DNA from: [Limnothrix rosea] IAM M-220
GTDB lineage: Bacteria; Cyanobacteriota; Cyanobacteriia; Cyanobacteriales; MRBY01
Direction: 5' to 3'
Assembly (NCBI RefSeq): GCF_001904615.1
Contig: NZ_MRBY01000035.1
Coordinates: 1 to 43,471, forward strand
Length of the DNA stretch: 43,471 nt
Positions within the stretch are counted from its first letter, which is position 1; every line of letters begins with the position of its first letter. The notes under the pieces were generated by a model. That model was not told the DNA's origin, did not search any database, and saw only the letters and a program-made list of their open reading frames with translations. A program made the translations under genes and the position numbers. Shown here in pieces: positions 8,312-16,557 of this stretch.

Positions 8312-9232
8312 TCAATCGTTAAACCAATGGCTGCCGCCCATGCCGAAAGCGCGATCATGGCGAACCTCTGAGGCTAGGTGCAAGAGGGCATTGCGCCCGA
8401 CTACTGTTTCAAAAACAGTCGAAAATACAACATCCAAATCTAAGGTATTGCACAGTTCCTTTAAGCGATGGGGAAAGCCAGCGATCGCCGCCTTAATCAC
8501 AAAAACACCACGCCAACCTTGCTCATAACAAGCCACCAAATTTTCGAGATTTGTCACAGATTCGTCTAGGGCAATGGTTGTTTGAAAATTATTTTGTAAC
8601 CAGAGTAGCTGGGTGAAGTTTTCTGGCGAAAGTGGCTGTTCTAAAAATTCCAGTTGGGGTTGGCGATCGCCCCATTCACCCCACCGTTTTGCCAGCTCCA
8701 ACGATAAACCACCATTGGCATCCAGTCGCAGTTTGCCATCAGGTGGTAGGATTGCCAAAATTTGCTCACAGCACTCAAGTTCATCGGTGAAATTATGAAC
8801 CGCAATTTTTAGCTTAAAGGTGCGAAAACCTTGTTTAATGAAAGTTAAAACTTGACTCTGCATCTCCACCTGCGGCGTGAGCAGTTGACAGCATTTTTCC
8901 GGATTTAAAATACTTGATAAAAGTTCAGGATTGACGGGCCATGTTGCTGTTTCAAAACCAAACTGACAGGCAGGCAAATGATTCGGTATTTGCTGGATCT
9001 TTCGAGAAGAAAGATGTCCAGAAATATCAGAACAAAAGGCGATCGCCTCCGCCAGCGTTTCTGTGCCAAACCAAGGCAGCGGCGCAATCTCGCCCCGGGT
9101 GGTATTGCCCAATGCATCAGTTAAAGAAACAATAAGACCCTCCCGCACTGACCATAAACCATGATGGGTTTTGAGAGGTGTACGAAAAGGGCGACGATAA
9201 ACTTCAAAATTAAGTCGATACTGTATTTCCAT
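8312..9232 (-). CDS. menC: o-Succinylbenzoate synthase
   Basis: A 306-residue enolase-superfamily enzyme. It dehydrates SHCHC to o-succinylbenzoate in the pathway that makes phylloquinone, the photosystem I quinone, in cyanobacteria. The N-terminal capping region has RTPLKTHHG (about 18-26) and EIAPLPWFG. The barrel carries the KLK motif with the catalytic lysine (FRTFKLKIA), metal ligands in LRLDANGG, LEFLEQPL and IALDES, and the second catalytic lysine in FVIKAAIAGF. The length is normal for the family. Dipeptide epimerases share the fold, but the motifs and the cyanobacterial setting favour MenC. No other men genes are adjacent. It precedes the pentapeptide gene on the same strand, with an 81-base gap. 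Confidence 0.9.
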   Translation of the reverse strand: MEIQYRLNFEVYRRPFRTPLKTHHGLWSVREGLIVSLTDALGNTTRGEIAPLPWFGTETLAEAIAFCSDISGHLSSRKIQQIPNHLPACQFGFETATWPVNPELLSSILNPEKCCQLLTPQVEMQSQVLTFIKQGFRTFKLKIAVHNFTDELECCEQILAILPPDGKLRLDANGGLSLELAKRWGEWGDRQPQLEFLEQPLSPENFTQLLWLQNNFQTTIALDESVTNLENLVACYEQGWRGVFVIKAAIAGFPHRLKELCNTLDLDVVFSTVFETVVGRNALLHLASEVRHDRAFGMGGSHWFND

Positions 9233-9266
9233 TCTTCCCCAGCGGTCTTAAAACAGACAAATAATT

Positions 9267-9302
9267 TAAGTCCCCCTTGGAAAGGGGAATTTAGGAGGAA
9301 CA
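9267..9302. repeat. CCCCTTGG...GGGG short palindromic intergenic repeat
   Basis: The gap between the menC start and the next gene contains TCCCCCTTGGAAAGGGGA followed by ATTTAGGAGGA. The first part can fold as a TCCCC/GGGGA hairpin. Close variants are common between genes in many cyanobacterial genomes. It follows the peroxiredoxin-like gene on the minus strand but has no clean T-tract, so a terminator role is not shown. Confidence 0.45.
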
Positions 9303-9341
9303 ACATTTTTGACATGAATTAAAAGAGCCAACCGAACAGAT

Positions 9342-10130
9342 TTAAGTAGTAGAAGATTTGAATTTAATATCCCCTAAAAATGATAGAGGACGGCTCATAT
9401 TTTCAGCGAAACCAAGGATACCGCGATCACGATGTTCGTAAAGCAGTTCGCCATCCGTATCAAATAAAAATGTGCCGCCCCGTTGGGTCATATAGCTGGC
9501 ATCGGGGACATAGGTTGACCAGTTGCCCAACACTTCCCCCATATTTCGTAACCGCAATGTTGCGAGCTCCAACGGACGTTGAAATCCCTTGCCACCAGCC
9601 GTTTCAAAAAATTTACCCTTTAGCTCTGGTAAAGGTGGCGCTTTGATTGTTTCTTCATCACCAAAAAGTTGGGGGGCATTTTTATCGCCAGTGTAGCCAC
9701 GCAACACTTCCTTTAATGTGCCGGGACTCGCGATACCTGCGCACATGAGCATGAGATTTACCCACGCCTGTTGCCCTGCTTTCAATCCCGGAAAATTCCA
9801 TTGCAAACCAGAATAAAGCCCTAATTTTTGATGTAATGTAGCTGTTGGATCAATAAATAATTTTTCTGGATTGAACCCCGTATAGTCGCAAAATTTTTGT
9901 CCAGCAGCGCGATCGCCAATCCCCACAGCCACAACATTCAAATCAGCAACCAATGCGCGATCTTTTTGGAGCCACCAAGCATATTCGAGACTGTCAAAAT
10001 CTCCCAGTTGCGATAGGATCAATATTAATAATGGGTGTCGTAACGGGATATTTGCAGGGACAAGGTTTGTGACGCAACCATCGGCTACTCCCATAAGCAT
10101 TGTCTTTTGCAAAAGATTTAGAGTATTCAC
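9342..10130 (-). CDS. Peroxiredoxin-like (AhpC/TSA, PRXL2-type) protein without the usual active-site cysteine
   Basis: A 262-residue thioredoxin-fold protein of a cyanobacterial and plastid AhpC/TSA-like family. The first strand runs into LSQLGDFDSLEYAWWLQ (about residues 38-54). At this point related peroxiredoxin-like proteins have a C-x-x-C, but no cysteine is present here. Cysteines occur only at DGC (near 18), KFCDYTG and LMCAG, away from the expected site. The C-terminal RGGTFLFDTDGELLYEHRDRG resembles the closing strands of the fold. It is probably not a typical peroxidase. The start is a GTG at 10130; an ATG ten codons later is an alternative. It is divergent from the PAS kinase. Confidence 0.75.
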   Translation of the reverse strand: MNTLNLLQKTMLMGVADGCVTNLVPANIPLRHPLLILILSQLGDFDSLEYAWWLQKDRALVADLNVVAVGIGDRAAGQKFCDYTGFNPEKLFIDPTATLHQKLGLYSGLQWNFPGLKAGQQAWVNLMLMCAGIASPGTLKEVLRGYTGDKNAPQLFGDEETIKAPPLPELKGKFFETAGGKGFQRPLELATLRLRNMGEVLGNWSTYVPDASYMTQRGGTFLFDTDGELLYEHRDRGILGFAENMSRPLSFLGDIKFKSSTT

Positions 10131-10227
10131 TATTTCAGATCACGGTAGTACTGATTAAACCTTTACATAATCTACATAGAAAACGGTAGGCGATCGCCCT
10201 AAAGTTAGGCCACGCGTTGACAAATTC

Positions 10228-13200
10228 ATGAGTCAAGTTCCTTCTGTTATTGCTTTCCTGTCCACAGAACAGGAGTCCTACGAGCGGATGCAAGCATTAC
10301 TCAGCCAAAGTCATCATCGACAATTTCAGGTGGAATGGCTGGCCATAGATCAAGTGGACTCGAGCGACGAGTTGATGAAATACGATGTCTTTTTGGGGGA
10401 TGCTCCCCTTAAATATTTATTAGATCATTTAGACTTTTTTCAAAATAAATTTTGTTGTTGGCTAACAGAGTCAGAAATCACCCAAGCGGAACTCTTTCGC
10501 CAACCGATTACGGACTGTTTTCTATGGTCAGAATTTAGCCTTGATCTATTCAGCCATTGTCTACGTCGTCACCGACTAACCCAAGCCGCTCCAGCCGCTG
10601 ATCCGCTCGCAGAATTTCAGGGCGATCGCTTTCAAACACTCATCAAAAATATTCCCGGTGCCGTTTACCGTTGTCTCCACAATAAAGACTGGCAAGGCGT
10701 GTATATTAGCGATGCGATCGCCGATATCGTCGGCTATCCAGCCACTGACTTTTTTCCGACCGGAAATCGCACCTTTGCCAGCCTAATCCATCCAGAAGAT
10801 GTCACCCTAGTTGAAGAAAATATTGACGAACACCTAGAAAAAAAAGAACCTTTTGCCTTGGAGTATCGCCTCATAGATCGCGATGGCGTTACGCACTGGG
10901 TCGATGAACGGGGACAGGGCATCTTTGATAAAGCCGGGGATTTACTCTGGATTGATGGCGTGATTGTCGATATCACAGCCCAGAAAAAATATCTGACCCA
11001 CATTGCCCAGCAGCAGCGGAACTACTACGAAAAGACACCCGCCATGTTGTATGCAGTTAACCAAACAGGAGACATCGTCGCGGTGAGCGATCGCTGGTTA
11101 GAAGTCATGGGCTATACCCGCGAAGCAGTAATTGGCCGTAAATTAACCGAATTTCTCACATTACAATCACAGGAATTTGCCAAGCAAATGCTGCCGCTCT
11201 TTTACCAGCAGGGGCAGATTAGCGATGTCGAATATCAGTTCGTCAAGAAAGATGGCGAAATCATTGATATTTCCCTATCTGGCACCATCGACAACTCTGG
11301 CGTTGAACAACTCGCATTGGCAGTTTTAGTAGATGTGACAGCTCGCAACCGCCTAGCCACTCAACTCAATACCTACCAAGCACACCTACAAGACCTCGTG
11401 CGCCAGCGTACCAATGCTTTAGCCATGAGTGAAACCCGTCTCCGCAGCATCCTAAACTGTGCACCGATTGGTATTGCCGAAACAGATTTGACAGGACAAT
11501 TTCGTTTTATCAACCAACGTGGCGCAGAAATGTTCGGCATGGAAGTCATCACGTTACTGAGTCGCTCTGTTTTTGATGTCACCTACGATCAAGATCACAC
11601 CATAAGTGCTGAGATTTTTGCTAAATTCCGGAACCAAGAAATCGATACTTTTAGTTGTGAGAAACGTTATCTGCGCAGTGATGGTAGTTGGTTTTGGGGC
11701 AGTCTTCACATTGCATCGGTTAAAAATTTCCAGGGTGAAGTGGCGTACTTGGTGGCCACCATTGAAGATATCCATGCACGAAAATCAGCAGCAGAAGCGC
11801 TCCGCACCAGCGAATATCGGCTGGCAGCAGCCCAAAAAATTGCTCGGTTAGGTGTCTGGGAATGGGATTTCGTGAGCCAAGCTGTGTATTGGTCGCCGGC
11901 ATGTTTTGAAATCTTTGGCTATGAGGCTAACAGTATTGAACCAACAGCGGCGCTATTTTTGAACGCGATTCATCCTGACGATCGTTCCCGTGTCAATGTG
12001 GTCATCGAAAATATTTTGTCTGGTGGCAAGTATAACGACGATGAAATCTATCGCATTATTACTCCTGCGGGTGAAACAAAATTTCTCAAGGATTGCATTG
12101 AAATTGTCCGTGATGGGTCGGGTACTATCCTTCTTCTGCGGGGGGCGGCACAGGATATTACGGCAGAGATGAGTACGATTACAGCTCTAGAAAAAAGTGA
12201 TGCGCGGCTGGCTCTAGCACAGGCGATCGCCCAAGTTCGAGTATGGGAATGGGACATTGTGAACGACGAATATTATTGGTCAGAGAACTCCTACGAAATT
12301 TTTGGCCTTGAACCCCAGAGCCTTGAGGCCAACTTCGAGAACTTCTTCGCTTTAGTGCATAAAGATGACCGTCCCCTGCTCCTTGAGAGGGTAGACCAAA
12401 TCCTCAATGGGGATCTTTCTGCGGGAGAAACGGAATATCGTACTGTGACACCAGCAGGGGAAGTGAAATTTGTCCGGGATCGCTTTACGGTTGAGCGGGA
12501 TGAATCCGGTGCTCCTGTATTCATACAGGGGATCTGCCAAGACATTACAAAATACAAGGAAATTATTGCGGCTCTAGAAAAGAGTGAAGCACGGCTGGCT
12601 CGGGCACAGGCGATCGCCAATATTGGCGTTTGGGAATGGAATATTACTGACAAAAAGATCTTTTGGTCGCCGGAATGCTTTGAGATATCAAGTTATGAGC
12701 CTAATAGCTTTGAACCCACAGTCGCAATTGCTACAGAACTCCTACATCCAGATGATCGCCTCCGCATCCAAACCTTAACCAAGAATATTTTTACAGGCAA
12801 ACTACAAAAAGATAACCTTACTGAGCAAGTTCGAATCATCACCCCAACAGGAAAAACGAAAACCCTTAATAATTACATTGAAATTAGTCGCACAGATCGT
12901 GGCAAAGTGTTATCTATTAGAGGAGCTGTGCAGGATGTAACCGCCGAGACAACCACTTTAAAAGCATTAGAGCAAAGTGAACTCCGCCTAGCAGAAGCTC
13001 AAAAAATCGCAAAATTAGGCTATTGGGAAAGTTATTTTAGTGTAGAAAAACTGTATTGGTCTGAGGTAACCTATGGGATTTTTGATGTTGATCCAACATC
13101 TTTTCAGCCCACTTACCAGCGATTTCTAAGCTTTGTTCATCCAGACGATCTACCCATCATTGAGCAAGCAGTAGATGAGCTTTTAAGGGGTGATAGAAAT

Positions 13201-16200
13201 GTGTTAAAACCCATTGAATTTCGCATTACGACCTCTGGCAATACACAGAAAATTCTAAGAGCATATATCAATCTCTTAAAGGATGAGGTTGGCGAAGTAA
13301 TTGGTCTGAGGGGCACAAATCAAGATATTACCGAAGACCAACAAACAATGGCCGCTTTGGCCGCCAGCGAAGCCCGCTTAGCAAAAGCCCAAAAGATCGC
13401 GAAAATAGGCGTTTGGGAGTGGGAACTCGCCTCGGATACATTGACCTGGTCTAGGGAACTTTTCCAACTTTTCGACCTAGAGCCACAATCTCTCAACCCT
13501 GATTTTGATGTCTTTTTGTCCATGGTCGAACCGGGCGATCGCCCCCGTATTTTAGAAGCCTTAGAAAGACTAAAAGCCGGGCAAAAAGTTTATGACTTCG
13601 AATACAAAATCAACACATCAAGAACCCAAAAAATTGTAGTAGAACACGTTGACGCAATTACCGACGAAGCCGGGATTGTCACACATTTTTCCGGCACACT
13701 TCAGGATGTCACCGCATTTCGGCAGGCCAGCCTTGCCCTCCAAGAGAGCGAAACACGCTTTCGAGAACTCGTCGAAAACATTGACGAATGTTTCTGGGTT
13801 AGCCCGCCGGATCCAACAAAAATCACCTACATTAGCCCTGCCTACGAGAGAATTTGGGGACGGAGCTGTCAAAGCCTCATTGACGACAGTTTATCGTGGC
13901 TTGAAGCGGTACATCCTGATGATCTTGAGCGTGAACAAGCAGCTTTAGCAAAAATGGCAAAAGGAGAACCATTTAATGAGGAATATCGAATTATCCGAGC
14001 AGATGGTGAAATCCGTTGGCTCTATTCCCGTTCTTCTCGCATTTATGACAATGACGGTCATTTGCTACGTCACATCGGTGTCACCACAGACATCAGCGAT
14101 CGCAAACAAATGGAGCTAGAGTTGCGCAGTAGCGAAGCACGTTTTCGCAGCATTTTCGACCAAGCAGCCCTCGGCATTGTCCAATTAAACTTAGAAGGCC
14201 AATTCGTCGCCGTCAATCAGGCTTTTTGTGATCTGATCGGCTATGGCCAAGATGAACTGCTGGAGCTAACATGGCAAAGCATTTCCCATCCCGACGACAC
14301 ACCCATCTGTGCCAATACAGTTGAGCGCATTGTAGCTGGCGAAATCCCAAGCGCCGTACTGGAAAAACGCTGTGTTCATAAACAAGGTCATTATATTTGG
14401 GCAAAGATAATCATTTCATACATACACAACGAAGATTGTGCACCCATTTATGTCCTTGGCCTCGTAGAAGACATTACCGAGTACAAACAAGCAGCCCATG
14501 ATTTAGCCCAAACCCAAAACCGCTATCAAAATTTAGTGGATGGTGTCCACGCCATCATGTACCAATATTCCACAACGCAAGGTGGACTTTTCTATTCATC
14601 AAGACTGAAAGATATCTTGGGTTATGACGTAGATTATTGGGTTCGAAATACAGAGCGATGGCGTGAGTTAATCCATCCCGATGACTTGCCTAGAATTCTA
14701 CCGATTTTTTCTGGGGTCACGTTAGAACAACAATATGTCATTGAATACCGCATTCAGGATGTCCAAGGAAACTGGCATTGGTTTAGTGATAAATCTTTCA
14801 ATATCGAGCAGGTTGATGACAATGAATATATTGTCAGTGGTTTAGCCCTCGATATTACCCAACAAAAACAGACTGATGAGGCTCTCCGTCGTCGCCTGAA
14901 GCTCGAAACGGTTTTGGCGAAAATATCCAATTTAATTATTGTCAATAACGATCTAGATTTTTCAATGATTTTGGGATTGTTAGGCACAACATTGGATGCT
15001 TGCTGGATGTCTATTGTCTATTGCCAGCCCAAAACAACGAAGCTGCAAAGGTTAGGCTATTGGTCTCAACCGGCAAAAGAATACATTGGAGAGGCATGGT
15101 CAACTATTGAGATCTCTCATTTTCCCTACTGGCTCGAAAAGTGGCAGACCCAAGAAAAAATACTTATTTCAGATGTCCAAAACATTCCTGAGGGTGGGCG
15201 TTTAGAGCGTGAAGCGTTAATTCGTCTCGGTATTCATGCCTTGGTACTCGTGCCCATTCAAGATGATCAGGGAAATCCTTGGGGTTATCTTGCTTGTTTT
15301 TCGGATCAAGCCCAGCCACCGTCTTGGTCTCCGGAGGATATGGATGTGTTGGCGATCGCCGGTGATTTGATCTACCACCATTTAATGCGCCAGCAAACTA
15401 GAAAAAATCTTGAACAGGCCAAGGAAAAAGCCGAATCAGCAAACTTTGCGAAGAGCCAATTTCTCACCAACATGAGTCACGAACTTCGTACACCCCTCAA
15501 TGCAATTCTAGGCTTTGCGCAGGTGATGGATCAGTCGCCTATTTTTCCTGAACAACATCGCCAACATCTCGATATTGTTGCAGCGTCAGGCCAAAAATTA
15601 CTGGTATTTCTCAATGACATTATTGAGCTAGCGCGTTTTGAGGAGGGACAGGCTTCTTTAAATTTAGGATTGTTTAATTTGCATGGACTGTTAGATGACT
15701 TGAAGAAAAGATTCCACTCCTCTGGCGAAGGCAAAAACCTTGATATCGAGATCCACCGTAGCGATGATTTACCCTGCTACATTACTGCTGATCAGGTGAA
15801 GTTACATTCTGTTCTCAGTCATTTGTTGAGTAATGCGACAAAATTCACCCATCAAGGGCAAGTGAGGCTCGTCGTAGAGGTCACTAGCCATACTCCTCTA
15901 AGGATTCGTTTTAGTGTGATTGATACAGGGATTGGCATTAAGCTCTCTGAACAGTCTCAACTTTTTCAGGATTTTGTCCAACTAGAGGCTGGCGATCGCC
16001 ACGGACAGGGTAGTGGTTTAGGGTTAGCTTTGAGCCAAAAATTTGTGAGGCTGATGGGCGGTGAAATTACGGTAGTAAGTCAACCGAATGTTGGTTCTTG
16101 TTTCTCCTTTGAGCTGCAATGGGATAGGCAAAGTGCCCGGAGCTTAGGGCAAACCTTTCGGGATCTCCACCAAGGGTCTGAGCGTACCGGCTCCCTAACG

Positions 16201-16413
16201 GCGGCAGATTTACAGCGGTTTCCTCTTCGGTGGCGTCAAGCTTTTCACAAAGCGGCCTGTTCTGCTCGCATGAAAGTTTTGGATAGCCTGATTCAAGAAT
16301 TTGCCGCTGATTATCCGGCGATCGCCGAACAACTACAGGCATTAGTTGATACCTTAGACTTTGAGACGCTAGCTAATTTGAGCCAACCTTTTGAATCTAG
16401 TGAATCATCTTGA
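10228..16413 (+). CDS. Giant multi-PAS/GAF hybrid-type sensor histidine kinase
   Basis: A 2061-residue predicted soluble kinase with no clear membrane segment. Residues 1-125 form a degenerate receiver-like domain. PAS domains follow at about 133-260, 265-390 and 400-525, then five tandem PAS_3-type units spaced about 130 residues apart (GVWEWD-like motifs near 540, 670, 800, 930 and 1058), then three more PAS domains near 1170, 1300 and 1430. A GAF domain spans about 1555-1725. The HisKA domain has the phospho-acceptor motif SHELRTPLN (His near 1752). The ATPase domain has an N box (LLSNATKF), a G1 box (DTGIGI) and a G2 box (GSGLGLALS). Many WxxxxHPDD motifs mark the PAS units. There is no adjacent response regulator, so it is an orphan kinase with unknown signal. 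recG follows after 144 bases. Confidence 0.93.
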   Translation: MSQVPSVIAFLSTEQESYERMQALLSQSHHRQFQVEWLAIDQVDSSDELMKYDVFLGDAPLKYLLDHLDFFQNKFCCWLTESEITQAELFRQPITDCFLWSEFSLDLFSHCLRRHRLTQAAPAADPLAEFQGDRFQTLIKNIPGAVYRCLHNKDWQGVYISDAIADIVGYPATDFFPTGNRTFASLIHPEDVTLVEENIDEHLEKKEPFALEYRLIDRDGVTHWVDERGQGIFDKAGDLLWIDGVIVDITAQKKYLTHIAQQQRNYYEKTPAMLYAVNQTGDIVAVSDRWLEVMGYTREAVIGRKLTEFLTLQSQEFAKQMLPLFYQQGQISDVEYQFVKKDGEIIDISLSGTIDNSGVEQLALAVLVDVTARNRLATQLNTYQAHLQDLVRQRTNALAMSETRLRSILNCAPIGIAETDLTGQFRFINQRGAEMFGMEVITLLSRSVFDVTYDQDHTISAEIFAKFRNQEIDTFSCEKRYLRSDGSWFWGSLHIASVKNFQGEVAYLVATIEDIHARKSAAEALRTSEYRLAAAQKIARLGVWEWDFVSQAVYWSPACFEIFGYEANSIEPTAALFLNAIHPDDRSRVNVVIENILSGGKYNDDEIYRIITPAGETKFLKDCIEIVRDGSGTILLLRGAAQDITAEMSTITALEKSDARLALAQAIAQVRVWEWDIVNDEYYWSENSYEIFGLEPQSLEANFENFFALVHKDDRPLLLERVDQILNGDLSAGETEYRTVTPAGEVKFVRDRFTVERDESGAPVFIQGICQDITKYKEIIAALEKSEARLARAQAIANIGVWEWNITDKKIFWSPECFEISSYEPNSFEPTVAIATELLHPDDRLRIQTLTKNIFTGKLQKDNLTEQVRIITPTGKTKTLNNYIEISRTDRGKVLSIRGAVQDVTAETTTLKALEQSELRLAEAQKIAKLGYWESYFSVEKLYWSEVTYGIFDVDPTSFQPTYQRFLSFVHPDDLPIIEQAVDELLRGDRNVLKPIEFRITTSGNTQKILRAYINLLKDEVGEVIGLRGTNQDITEDQQTMAALAASEARLAKAQKIAKIGVWEWELASDTLTWSRELFQLFDLEPQSLNPDFDVFLSMVEPGDRPRILEALERLKAGQKVYDFEYKINTSRTQKIVVEHVDAITDEAGIVTHFSGTLQDVTAFRQASLALQESETRFRELVENIDECFWVSPPDPTKITYISPAYERIWGRSCQSLIDDSLSWLEAVHPDDLEREQAALAKMAKGEPFNEEYRIIRADGEIRWLYSRSSRIYDNDGHLLRHIGVTTDISDRKQMELELRSSEARFRSIFDQAALGIVQLNLEGQFVAVNQAFCDLIGYGQDELLELTWQSISHPDDTPICANTVERIVAGEIPSAVLEKRCVHKQGHYIWAKIIISYIHNEDCAPIYVLGLVEDITEYKQAAHDLAQTQNRYQNLVDGVHAIMYQYSTTQGGLFYSSRLKDILGYDVDYWVRNTERWRELIHPDDLPRILPIFSGVTLEQQYVIEYRIQDVQGNWHWFSDKSFNIEQVDDNEYIVSGLALDITQQKQTDEALRRRLKLETVLAKISNLIIVNNDLDFSMILGLLGTTLDACWMSIVYCQPKTTKLQRLGYWSQPAKEYIGEAWSTIEISHFPYWLEKWQTQEKILISDVQNIPEGGRLEREALIRLGIHALVLVPIQDDQGNPWGYLACFSDQAQPPSWSPEDMDVLAIAGDLIYHHLMRQQTRKNLEQAKEKAESANFAKSQFLTNMSHELRTPLNAILGFAQVMDQSPIFPEQHRQHLDIVAASGQKLLVFLNDIIELARFEEGQASLNLGLFNLHGLLDDLKKRFHSSGEGKNLDIEIHRSDDLPCYITADQVKLHSVLSHLLSNATKFTHQGQVRLVVEVTSHTPLRIRFSVIDTGIGIKLSEQSQLFQDFVQLEAGDRHGQGSGLGLALSQKFVRLMGGEITVVSQPNVGSCFSFELQWDRQSARSLGQTFRDLHQGSERTGSLTAADLQRFPLRWRQAFHKAACSARMKVLDSLIQEFAADYPAIAEQLQALVDTLDFETLANLSQPFESSESS
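11838..13730 (+). repeat. Five tandem ~390-nt PAS-coding units inside the sensor kinase
   Basis: The codons for the (V/Y)WE(W/S) motif recur near 11842, 12232, 12620, 13010 and 13400, a constant period of about 390 bases (130 codons). Each unit ends with a linker such as LEKSDARLALAQAIA. The first three linkers share long identical DNA stretches (GCTCTAGAAAAAAGTG at about 12182 and a one-base variant at 12572), which fits internal duplication. The frame is kept throughout. Confidence 0.8.
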
Positions 16414-16557
16414 TTTTAGGAGTATTTGTCCCTGTGATTTTTCGTTTTTTCTTCCGCAGATCAAGATTCAGCAAAATATATCTCCTAAAATTAATTACTC
16501 AAGTTTTATTTTTGTCTGTGCTGTAAAAGATACGGCGATCGCCCCCGACTACGATTT

